14,519 nucleotides of DNA from Burkholderiales bacterium (GTDB lineage Bacteria; Pseudomonadota; Gammaproteobacteria; Burkholderiales; SG8-41): positions 1-14,519 of the forward strand of contig JAIESJ010000108.1 of assembly GCA_019746155.1 (NCBI GenBank). The letters are read 5' to 3'. Of this stretch, positions 7,173 through 13,209 are shown piece by piece (positions within the stretch are counted from its first letter, which is position 1; each line of letters opens with the position of its first letter). A program made the translations under genes and the position numbers. The notes below the pieces were generated by a model. The model saw only the letters and a program-made list of their open reading frames with translations. It was not told the DNA's origin and made no database searches.

Positions 7173-7847
7173 ATGACCGTCTCACATCGCTCGATCCGCA
7201 GTTTTGTCCTGCGCCAGGGCCGCGTATCGAACGCGCAACAGCGCGCTTACGATGTGCTGCTGCCCCGCTATGGCATCCCGTTCGCGCAGAGCACTGTTGA
7301 CCTCGATCAAAAGTTCGGCCGCAGTGCACCGAAAATCCTGGAAATCGGTTTCGGCATGGGCGAAACCACCGCAGAAATCGCGGCGGCGCACCCGGAAAAC
7401 GATTACCTGGGCATTGAGGTGCATACGCCCGGCGTGGGCAGCCTGTTAAAGCGCATTGCCGAACTCGGGCTCGACAACATCCGCATCATTCAGCACGACG
7501 CGGTCGAAGTGCTCACCCATATGATCGCGCCGTCGGCATTCGACGGCGTGCATATTTTCTTTCCCGATCCCTGGCCCAAGAAGCGGCACCACAAGCGGCG
7601 GCTGATCCAGCCGGCATTCGTCGCGCTGCTGGCGGAACGCATGAAACCCGGTGCCTATATGCACGTTGCCACCGACTGGCAGGAATATGCCGAGCAGGTC
7701 CTGGCCGTGCTTTCCGCCGAGCCGCGGCTTTGCAACACCGCCGAAGGCTATGCGCCGCGTCCGGATTACCGCCCGCAGACCAAATTCGAAAGTCGTGGCC
7801 TCAAGCTCGGTCACGGCGTGTGGGATATGGTGTTCCGCAAGCGCTGA
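7173..7847 (+). CDS. trmB: tRNA (guanine-N7-)-methyltransferase TrmB
   Basis: A 224-residue SAM-dependent enzyme that methylates G46 in the tRNA variable loop. SAM-binding motif I is LEIGFGMGETT (56-66), acidic motif II is YLGIEVHTPGV (78-88), and the family signature FFPDPWPKKRHHKRR spans 129-143. DYRPQTKFESRG near the C-terminus is the conserved tRNA-contact region. The length is normal. The ATG has AGGG five bases upstream. A weak promoter-like pair (TTGCTC at 7135, TAAACT at 7158) lies directly before it, so it may have its own promoter besides read-through from thiG. It converges with the Bug gene across a shared terminator. Confidence 0.95.
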   Translation: MTVSHRSIRSFVLRQGRVSNAQQRAYDVLLPRYGIPFAQSTVDLDQKFGRSAPKILEIGFGMGETTAEIAAAHPENDYLGIEVHTPGVGSLLKRIAELGLDNIRIIQHDAVEVLTHMIAPSAFDGVHIFFPDPWPKKRHHKRRLIQPAFVALLAERMKPGAYMHVATDWQEYAEQVLAVLSAEPRLCNTAEGYAPRPDYRPQTKFESRGLKLGHGVWDMVFRKR

Positions 7848-7864
7848 AGCGGAATGCGGAAGAC

Positions 7865-7892
7865 AAAAAACGGCAGCCCGCGGCTGCCGTTT
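7865..7892. terminator. Bidirectional terminator between trmB and the Bug gene
   Basis: A perfect 11-bp stem (AAACGGCAGCC at 7868-7878 and GGCTGCCGTTT at 7882-7892) closes a 3-base loop. Read on the minus strand it is followed by a six-T run (A-tract 7865-7870), so it is stronger for the Bug gene; on the plus strand it has three T only. Both genes end within 20 bp of it. Confidence 0.88.
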
Positions 7893-7911
7893 CAGGGGTA
7901 TAAGACTTCGT

Positions 7912-8889
7912 TTATTGGAAGCCGCCGATACCGGCTTCCTTGATCAGCTTGCCCCAGCGCTGGTTTTCAGAGACCAGGAAGGCGCCGAATTGCTCCGGCG
8001 TGCTGTGTACCGCCTCGACGCCGAGATTGCCCAGCTTCTCTTTGACCTCCTTGTCCGCCAGCGTCTTCGCCAGATCCGCAGAAACCTTGTCGATGATGGA
8101 CTTGGATACCCCGGTCGGGAACAGGATGCCCCACCAGTTGGAAGCGGCAAAACCCTTGATGCCTTCTTCCGCCAGCGTCGGCAGTTCCGGCGTGAACGGC
8201 GTGCGCTGTTCGCTGGTGACAGCCAGTGCGCGCAACTTGCCGGCCCTGATGTTGGACATCACCGGCTGGGCATCGGAGAACATCATCATGATGTGGCCGC
8301 CTTGCACCGCAGCGATAGAAAATACCCCCCCCTGATAGGGCACGGTGGTGATGTCCACCTTGGCGAGCCGCTTGAACATCTCGCCCGCCAGATGCGACAT
8401 GCTGCCGGCGCCGCTGGTGCCGTAAGTCAGTTCGCCGGGGCGCGCCTTGGCCAGCGCTACCAGGCCTTTCACATTCTTCACCGGCAACGTCACCGGCACC
8501 ACCAGGATATTGGCCGCGCGCGTGATCTGGGAAACGGGCACAAAGTCCTTTGCCACGTTGTATTTCACCTTGTTCAGCAGCGGGTTGGCCGTCACCGGCC
8601 CGAAATTGCCGAGCAGGAAGGTGTAGCCATCGGCAGGCTGCTTCGCGGCATATTCCATGCCGACGGCACCTGCCGCACCGGGCCGCGAATCCACCAGCAC
8701 CTGCTGGCCCCAATACTCGGTGAGCTTGGCACCGATAATACGCGCCATGGCATCGGAACTGCCTCCGGCGGGATAGGTGACGACGAATCTGACGGGTTTG
8801 TTGGGATAGCTCTGCGCCTGCGCCGCGCCGCACATCATGACCGCGGCAGTGGCCACCGCACAGGCAAAGCCTTTCTTGATGTTTTTCAT
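7912..8889 (-). CDS. Bug/TctC-family periplasmic solute-binding protein
   Basis: A 325-residue exported protein: Lys-rich start, hydrophobic core 8-22 and cleavage near AQA-Q (25). The mature start, SYPNKPVRFVVTYPAGGSSD, is the hallmark of Bug receptors of the tripartite tricarboxylate transporter group. Other family features are RPGAAGAVGMEYAAKQPADGYT (two parts, near 69-90), AKARPGELTYGTSGAGS and LPTLAEEGIKGF. These proteins bind carboxylates or similar small molecules in the periplasm. No TctA or TctB membrane partners are adjacent, as is usual for the expanded orphan Bug genes of betaproteobacteria; the ligand is unknown. A ribosome site AGGAG lies seven bases before the ATG. Codons for Gly-Gly-Val contain eight consecutive G (plus-strand C run 8325-8332), a possible slippage site, but the frame is intact. 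Confidence 0.92.
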   Translation of the reverse strand: MKNIKKGFACAVATAAVMMCGAAQAQSYPNKPVRFVVTYPAGGSSDAMARIIGAKLTEYWGQQVLVDSRPGAAGAVGMEYAAKQPADGYTFLLGNFGPVTANPLLNKVKYNVAKDFVPVSQITRAANILVVPVTLPVKNVKGLVALAKARPGELTYGTSGAGSMSHLAGEMFKRLAKVDITTVPYQGGVFSIAAVQGGHIMMMFSDAQPVMSNIRAGKLRALAVTSEQRTPFTPELPTLAEEGIKGFAASNWWGILFPTGVSKSIIDKVSADLAKTLADKEVKEKLGNLGVEAVHSTPEQFGAFLVSENQRWGKLIKEAGIGGFQ

Positions 8890-8990
8890 GCGATCTCCTT
8901 CGGCTGTCTTGAAAACACATAAAGGCGCCGCTGAGCCGCAAAGTGCTCCGTGTCGCCGTTTTTATTTTCGGATCGTGGAAAATTTCACCC

Positions 8991-9017
8991 TCTACCGGGG
9001 TTCGACTTCCCGGTAGA
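8991..9017. repeat. Perfect 9-bp inverted repeat upstream of the Bug gene
   Basis: TCTACCGGG (8991-8999) and CCCGGTAGA (9009-9017) enclose nine bases. It lies about 100 bp upstream of the Bug gene start and about 100 bp beyond the hemW stop. It lacks a T-run on either side, so it is a poor terminator; it could be an operator or leader hairpin of the Bug gene. The rest of 8890-9116 shows only the Bug ribosome site. Confidence 0.55.
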
Positions 9018-9116
9018 TTGCTTCCGGGTCTTTGCGCCCAGTTTGCCGGTATTCTAAGGAGTAACGCGGGAAAAGCAACCTGTCCAGCTCGCAGCGTCAC
9101 GACGGCCGCCCGCCGC

Positions 9117-10592
9117 TTATGAATTCCCGGCATGCGCAGGTTCGCCGAGGAAGATCTGCAGCAGATCGTTGAGAAAGCGCTGTCCCAGCGGCGTGGGCGC
9201 AATACGCAGATGGTCGCGCGCGATCAGACCACGCCGCTCGGCGAGATCGAGTTCTTTCAATACCGCGTTGAGCGGCACCCCCGCGCGTTCCGCAAACAGG
9301 CCCGCTGCGAAGCCTTCGGTCAGGCGCAGCGCGTTCATCATGAACTCGAAGCCGACCTCGCTCGCGCTCACTTCCCGCTCCTGCCGGATGGCGCTGCCCT
9401 CCGCCGCGGATGTCATGTATTGTTTCGGCTGCTTGCAGCGCACCTGGCGCACGATCCTGTCCGGAAACGAGAGCTTGCTGTGCGCGCCGGCGCCGATGCC
9501 GAGATAGTCGCCGAACGTCCAGTAATTGAGATTGTGGCGACAGCGCGCGTCGGAGCGCGGAGCAGGGGCCCGATCCCTCATCCCCGACCCTTCTCCCGGA
9601 AGGAGAAGGGGGGCTCGTGCTTCCTCTCTCCCTTTGGGAGAGAGGTCAGGAATGTGGGTGGGCGGGATGCGACCGCGTAGGCGCGCATCGCCCGCGGGAT
9701 CCGGCGCGCTGCCGCCTGACTTAGGAATCGCATCGGTCAACTCAAGGTCGTTGGAACCTGCCGCCCCCTCCGCGGGCGCGCCGGGCCTGGCAAACGCTGA
9801 AGTCTCGTAGTGCTCGTAGCCATGCTCCGCCAGCAGCGCCTCTATCGCGGCCTGCATCGCGGCAGCCGCATCGTCGTCCGGCAGCCGCGGCGGAAAGCGG
9901 TGAAAATAGGTGTTGGGCTCGATCGTCAGGTGATAGGCCGAAAGATGCGGCGGCGCGAAACCGATGGCGGCTTCGATATCGGCACACGCGTCGGCAACCG
10001 TCTGCTGCGGCAGGCCGTACATCAGGTCGAGGTTGAAATTATCGAAGTTCGCGCGCGCAATCTCGATAGCGCGTCGCGCCTCGGTTTCATCATGAATGCG
10101 GCCGAGCGCTTTCAGGTGCGCGGGATTGAAGCTTTGGATGCCGACCGACAACCGGTTGATTCCGGTCGCGCGAAATTGCCGGAATTTTTCCGCTTCGAAC
10201 GTGCCGGGATTGGCTTCGAGCGTGATCTCGGCGTCGCTCGCCAGCGGCAGCCGCGCGCGCACTGCGGACAGGATCGCGTCCATGGCCTGCGGCGAAAACA
10301 GGCTGGGCGTGCCGCCGCCGATGAACACGCTGTAGACCCGGCGACCCCAGACGAGCGGCAGCGCCTGGTCAAGATCGGCGATCAGCGCGGAAACGTATTC
10401 CTGTTCCGGCATTCCGCCGCGCGCTTCGTGAGAATTGAAGTCGCAATACGGGCACTTGCGCACGCACCACGGGATGTGGATATAAAGCGCGAGCGGGGGA
10501 AGAGTGGCGAACCGCGGCGAGCGGCGAGCGGCGAGCGGCGAGCCGGCTAACCCACTCCCGCCGGACACTCTGGATGTCCGTTCACTATTCAT
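9117..10592 (-). CDS. hemW: Radical-SAM heme chaperone HemW with internal insertion
   Basis: The 491-residue product carries the HemW (HemN-like) radical-SAM core: ALYIHIPWCVRKCPYCDF with Cys43, Cys47 and Cys50 for the 4Fe-4S cluster, VFIGGGTPSLFS, ITLEANPGTFE, GINRLSVGIQSF, NFNLDLMYGLPQQ, HNLNYWTFGDYLGIGAGAHSK. HemW inserts haem into membrane respiratory enzymes; this copy was long annotated as oxygen-independent coproporphyrinogen oxidase in such genomes. Relatives are near 380-400 residues. The excess is a non-conserved N-terminus of 30 residues encoded partly by repeats, and about 78 residues (272-349) inserted between FARPG and RCRHNLNYW. I chose the ATG at 10592, with AGAAGGG 11 bases upstream; a TTG at 10601 and a GTG at 10568 are alternatives. 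No in-frame start exists between the repeat and Cys43. It follows rdgB on the same strand. Confidence 0.9.
   Translation of the reverse strand: MNSERTSRVSGGSGLAGSPLAARRSPRFATLPPLALYIHIPWCVRKCPYCDFNSHEARGGMPEQEYVSALIADLDQALPLVWGRRVYSVFIGGGTPSLFSPQAMDAILSAVRARLPLASDAEITLEANPGTFEAEKFRQFRATGINRLSVGIQSFNPAHLKALGRIHDETEARRAIEIARANFDNFNLDLMYGLPQQTVADACADIEAAIGFAPPHLSAYHLTIEPNTYFHRFPPRLPDDDAAAAMQAAIEALLAEHGYEHYETSAFARPGAPAEGAAGSNDLELTDAIPKSGGSAPDPAGDARLRGRIPPTHIPDLSPKGREEARAPLLLPGEGSGMRDRAPAPRSDARCRHNLNYWTFGDYLGIGAGAHSKLSFPDRIVRQVRCKQPKQYMTSAAEGSAIRQEREVSASEVGFEFMMNALRLTEGFAAGLFAERAGVPLNAVLKELDLAERRGLIARDHLRIAPTPLGQRFLNDLLQIFLGEPAHAGNS
9546..9779. repeat. In-frame palindromic insertion inside hemW
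   Basis: This 234-bp block interrupts hemW without breaking its frame. It contains two hairpins. CCCTTCTCC (9588-9596) pairs with GGAGAAGGG (9602-9610) around five bases. CCTCTCTCCC (9623-9632) pairs perfectly with GGGAGAGAGG (9636-9645) around TTT. CCCTCATCCC precedes the first hairpin. Paired CCCTC...GAGGG palindromes of this style are known as dispersed intergenic repeats in many proteobacteria; here one sits in a coding gene. Whether the whole block came in one event cannot be seen; the outer parts may be separate additions. Confidence 0.7.
10515..10542. repeat. Four exact CGGCGAG heptamers at the hemW 5' end
   Basis: Four identical 7-bp units in tandem lie inside the hemW coding frame, between the start codon and the radical-SAM cysteines, encoding the Ser/Pro/Ala/Arg-rich N-terminus. 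Because 7 is not a multiple of 3, gain or loss of one unit would shift the frame. Confidence 0.85.
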
Positions 10593-10684
10593 TCTTTTCA
10601 ATACCCTTCTTCACCATACCCGTTCTTCACAATACCCGCTTGACGGGTGCCTTGAGGGGTACTGTTCACCATGCACCATGCACC
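10578..10684. repeat. Composite dispersed repeat, copy A (rdgB/hemW junction)
   Basis: In plus-strand order: heptamer-like TTCACTA and TTCATTC (10581-10594); three tandem units of the type CACAATACCCGTTCTT (10599-10611 shortened, 10612-10627, 10628-10643); a hairpin ACCCG/CGGGT (10634-10648); GGGGTAC; then heptamers GTTCACC, ATGCACC, ATGCACC (10664-10684). It aligns almost base for base with copy B at 12214-12324 in the central part. It contains the hemW start codon at one end and the rdgB stop codon at the other. Confidence 0.8.
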
Positions 10685-11292
10685 GCGCGTAGACGCGCGG
10701 TCAGCGCGGCCAGCGCCTGTCCGCGATGGCTGATGGCGTTTTTTTCTTCGGGGGAAAGTTCGGCCGCGGTGCGGCCGAACTCGGGCAAATAAAAATACGG
10801 GTCGTAACCGAAACCGTTGGTCCCACGCGGGGTGTCGATCACTTCGCCATGCCAACGGCCCTCGGCAATCAGCGGCTCCGGATCCCGCGCGTGGCGCACC
10901 AGCACGATCACGCAGTAGTAATGCGCGTTGCGGCCGGATGCGTTCGCCAGCATGGCGAGCAGCTTCCGGTTGTTGCGGGCGTCTTGGCTGTCACGTCCGC
11001 GGGGCGAGCCGGCGGGGGGCTCGCCGGCGTAGCGCGCCGAGCGCACACCCGGCTCGCCGCCGAGCGCCGCCACGCAGATGCCCGAGTCGTCGGCCAATGC
11101 CGGCAGGCCGGCGTGGTGGCTGGCATGGCGCGCCTTGGCCAGCGCGTTTTCAATGAAAGTGCAGTGCGGCTCGTCCGCCTCCGGCACGCCGAACTCCGAT
11201 TGCGGCACCGCCTCTATCCCAAGCGGCGCCAGAAGCTGCCCGATCTCGCGCAGCTTGCCGGGATTGTTGGATGCGATGACGAGTTTTTTCAC
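10666..11292 (-). CDS. rdgB: dITP/XTP pyrophosphatase, RdgB/HAM1 family
   Basis: A 208-residue cytoplasmic enzyme that hydrolyses non-canonical purine triphosphates (dITP, XTP) and keeps them out of DNA and RNA. Motifs: IASNNPGKLREI (6-17), TFIENALAKARHAS (45-58), ALADDSGI with catalytic Asp69 (65-72), GVRSARYAGE (82-91), GTNGFGYDPYF and ELSPEEKNAISHRGQAL. The start is GTG, with AAAGG six bases upstream. About 12 residues (92-103, PPAGSPRGRDSQ) are extra compared with the E. coli protein and coincide with a GC-rich hairpin. The last residues (AVHGAW) and the stop are encoded by heptamer repeats. It lies 93 bp after rph and 73 bp before hemW, both gaps filled by repeats. Confidence 0.93.
   Translation of the reverse strand: MKKLVIASNNPGKLREIGQLLAPLGIEAVPQSEFGVPEADEPHCTFIENALAKARHASHHAGLPALADDSGICVAALGGEPGVRSARYAGEPPAGSPRGRDSQDARNNRKLLAMLANASGRNAHYYCVIVLVRHARDPEPLIAEGRWHGEVIDTPRGTNGFGYDPYFYLPEFGRTAAELSPEEKNAISHRGQALAALTARLRAVHGAW
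10984..11025. repeat. GC-rich hairpin insertion inside rdgB
   Basis: GGCGAGCC (11003-11010) and GGCTCGCC (11018-11025) form a perfect 8-bp stem with a 7-base loop. The adjacent codons 92-103 of rdgB have no counterpart in the E. coli enzyme and lie in a surface-loop position between SARYAGE and the following helix. The frame is kept. Confidence 0.5.
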
Positions 11293-11304
11293 GAAAACCT
11301 TTTT

Positions 11305-11381
11305 GCCACAGAGTTCACAGAGGAAAGCAGCCCGGGTTGCGGCTTTATGGGCTTCTCTGTGTTCTCTGTGACCTCTGTGGC
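11305..11381. repeat. CACAGAG inverted repeat between rph and rdgB
   Basis: GCCACAGAG plus TTCACAGAG (11305-11322) matches the reverse complement of 11364-11381 in 17 of 18 positions. A third CTCTGTG unit lies at 11355-11361, and the spacer itself contains GCAGCCC/GGGTTGC (about 11327-11340), so the whole can fold into one long stem. The units recur every 9 bp. It fills nearly all of the gap between the rph stop and the rdgB ribosome site. Repeats built on CACAGAG are known in several bacterial genomes. Confidence 0.8.
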
Positions 11382-11385
11382 TGAA

Positions 11386-12102
11386 TCAAGTTTTTAATGC
11401 CGCTTTCTGGGCGGCGACGAGCTCCTGTATACCTTTTCCGGCAAGGTCGAGCATGGCCTCCATCTCGGCACGCGAAAACGGCGCGCCCTCGGCCGTGCCC
11501 TGCACTTCGACCAGCCCGCCGCTGCCGGTCATCACCACGTTCATGTCGGTGTCGCACTGCGAATCCTCGCTATAGTCGAGATCGAGCACAGGTGTGCCCC
11601 GGTAGACACCGACCGACACCGCAGCAATGAAATCCCGTATCGGCGACTGCGCAATCAACTGCTTCCCGAGCAGCATGCCCACCGCATCATGCAGCGCGAC
11701 GAATGCGCCGGTGATGCTGGCCGTGCGCGTGCCGCCGTCGGCCTGGATCACGTCGCAATCGAGATGTATGGTGCGCTCACCCAGTTGCGCAAGATCGACC
11801 ACCGAACGCAGCGCGCGGCCGATCAGACGCTGGATCTCCTGGCTGCGTCCGGACTGCTTGCCGCGCGCAGCCTCGCGGTCGGCGCGCGTACCTGTGGCGC
11901 GCGGCAGCATGCCGTATTCTGCCGTCACCCAGCCTTGCTGCCTGCCTTTGAGATGCGGCGGCACGCGCTCGAGCACGCTCGCCGTGCAAATCACCCTGGT
12001 GTCGCCGAATTCGATCAGCACCGAGCCTTCGGCGTGACGGGTGTAGCGGCGCGTGATGCTCACGGCACGCAATTGATCCGGGTTTCTCCCGCTGGGTCGC
12101 AT
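11386..12102 (-). CDS. rph: Ribonuclease PH
   Basis: A 238-residue phosphorolytic 3'-5' exoribonuclease that trims tRNA 3' ends; the cytoplasmic enzyme is a hexamer. Family segments: RPSGRNPDQLRAVSITRRY at the N-terminus, EGSVLIEFGDTRVICTASV, GWVTAEYGMLPRATGTR, GRSQEIQRLIGRALRSVVDL, CDVIQADGGTRTASITGAF and DTDMNVVMTGSGGLVEVQGT. The ATG at 12102 has AAGGAG four bases upstream and gives the standard length; the frame is open 15 codons further up, but without conservation. It is the first gene of the minus-strand group rph-rdgB-hemW and is divergent from yicC, as in E. coli. The stop codon is five bases from a CACAGAG repeat. Confidence 0.96.
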   Translation of the reverse strand: MRPSGRNPDQLRAVSITRRYTRHAEGSVLIEFGDTRVICTASVLERVPPHLKGRQQGWVTAEYGMLPRATGTRADREAARGKQSGRSQEIQRLIGRALRSVVDLAQLGERTIHLDCDVIQADGGTRTASITGAFVALHDAVGMLLGKQLIAQSPIRDFIAAVSVGVYRGTPVLDLDYSEDSQCDTDMNVVMTGSGGLVEVQGTAEGAPFSRAEMEAMLDLAGKGIQELVAAQKAALKT

Positions 12103-12156
12103 ATAACTCCTTGGATATGTTATCTTTGCCGGTCTTGCGCCGCGCATCGGACAGAC

Positions 12157-12324
12157 AATGTTAATGGTAAATGGTGAATAGTAAATGGTAAATTGCCCGG
12201 CAGGCGGTTTTTACCGTTCATTATTCGTTCTTCTCAACACCCTTCTTCTCAATACCCGTTCTTCACAATACCCGCTTGACGGGTGCTTGACGGGGGCCTG
12301 GGGGGGTACGATTCACTATTGACA
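12157..12324. repeat. Composite dispersed repeat, copy B, with heptamer array (rph/yicC gap)
   Basis: The left part is a period-7 array: AATGGTA, AATGGTG, AATAGTA, AATGGTA (12163-12190). The central part (12214-12284) aligns with copy A: CCGTTCATTATTC, three CACAATACCCGTTCTT-type units (12235-12247 shortened, 12248-12263, 12264-12279) and the hairpin ACCCG/CGGGT (12270-12284). It then has about 11 bases more than copy A before GGGGTAC, and ends ATTCACT, ATTGACA, eight bases before the yicC start. The heptamers of both copies belong to one family (GGTRMAT type). It takes up most of the divergent promoter region. Confidence 0.8.
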
Positions 12325-12332
12325 GTTCTATC

Positions 12333-13199
12333 ATGATATACAGCATGACCGGTTACGCCATGGCAGCGAAGGAGTTGGCCTATGGCGCGCTCAATGTCGA
12401 ATTGCGGTCGGTCAACCATCGCTATCTCGATATCCAGTTCAGGCTGCCCGAAGACCTGCGCAGCGCCGAACCGGCGTTGCGCGAGTTGCTCGCGGCAAGG
12501 CTCAACCGCGGCAAGGTCGAATGCCGGGTGTCGTTTGCCGTGGCCGCCGGCACCGTCCGGGCGCCCGATTTCAACGAAGCGCTGCTGCAACAGCTGATCG
12601 CGCTCAATACCCGCGTACGCACTGCCTTTCCCGCGGGGGAAAGCCTGAGCGTATCGGATATCCTGCGCTGGCCGGGCATGCTGGGCGCCGACACCTTGCC
12701 GGTCGAGGAATTGAAAGCGGCGTGCGGTGAACTGCTGCTGGCCGTGCTGGACGAGTTCACTGCGGCGCGTGCGCGCGAGGGCGAAAAGCTCAAGGAAATG
12801 CTGCTCGAACGCGCAACGGCCATGGAAAAACGCATCGCCGAAGTTGCGCCGCGCATGCCCGAGATCATTGCCGCATTCCAGGAAAAGCTCGCCGCCCGGC
12901 TGAAGGAGGCGATGGCAGGCGGCGACGACGAACGCATCCGCCAGGAAATCACGCTGTTTGCCAACAAAATAGACGTCGACGAGGAACTGACGCGGCTTAC
13001 CACGCATATCGGCGAGCTGCGGCGCATCCTCGGCAAAGGCGGCACTGTCGGCAAGCGCCTCGACTTCCTGATGCAGGAGCTGAACCGCGAGGCCAACACG
13101 CTGGGCTCGAAATCGGTGGATATCGCCGTGACCCGGATCGCAATGGATCTCAAGCTCCTCATCGAGCAGATGCGCGAGCAGATCCAGAATATTGAGTGA
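12333..13199 (+). CDS. yicC: YicC-family endoribonuclease
   Basis: A 288-residue protein with the YicC start MIYSMTGYA, the segment VELRSVNHRYLDIQFRLPE (22-40), and the conserved C-terminal part EITLFANKIDVDEELTRL, HIGELRRIL, GKRLDFLMQELNREANTL GSKS (in two parts). YicC proteins are cytoplasmic endoribonucleases implicated in small-RNA turnover in E. coli. The middle (about 150-200) is rich in Glu, Lys and Ala and likely helical. No ribosome site is evident before the ATG; the leader is made of repeat sequence. It is followed by gmk after 10 bp and starts the yicC-gmk-rpoZ-spoT group. Confidence 0.93.
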   Translation: MIYSMTGYAMAAKELAYGALNVELRSVNHRYLDIQFRLPEDLRSAEPALRELLAARLNRGKVECRVSFAVAAGTVRAPDFNEALLQQLIALNTRVRTAFPAGESLSVSDILRWPGMLGADTLPVEELKAACGELLLAVLDEFTAARAREGEKLKEMLLERATAMEKRIAEVAPRMPEIIAAFQEKLAARLKEAMAGGDDERIRQEITLFANKIDVDEELTRLTTHIGELRRILGKGGTVGKRLDFLMQELNREANTLGSKSVDIAVTRIAMDLKLLIEQMREQIQNIE

Positions 13200-13209
13200 G
13201 GTGTAAGGC

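Noticed and set aside
7651..8922. 423-codon plus-strand open frame across the trmB end and the Bug gene
   Set aside because: It passes through the bidirectional terminator and opposes a well recognised binding protein.
9546..9779. Frameshifted or broken hemW
   Set aside because: The frame is continuous from the start to the stop, and both sides of the insertion match HemW, so it is an insertion and not a pseudogene by sequence alone.
12103..12147. Upstream start of rph
   Set aside because: AAGGAG lies directly before the ATG at 12102, and the extension is not conserved.
10578..12324. CRISPR array
   Set aside because: Units are 7 or about 16 bp without unique spacers, and no cas gene is present.
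12319..12347. Perfect TTGACA at 12319 as yicC -35 box
   Set aside because: A -10 box at normal spacing would lie inside yicC, and none is seen there.
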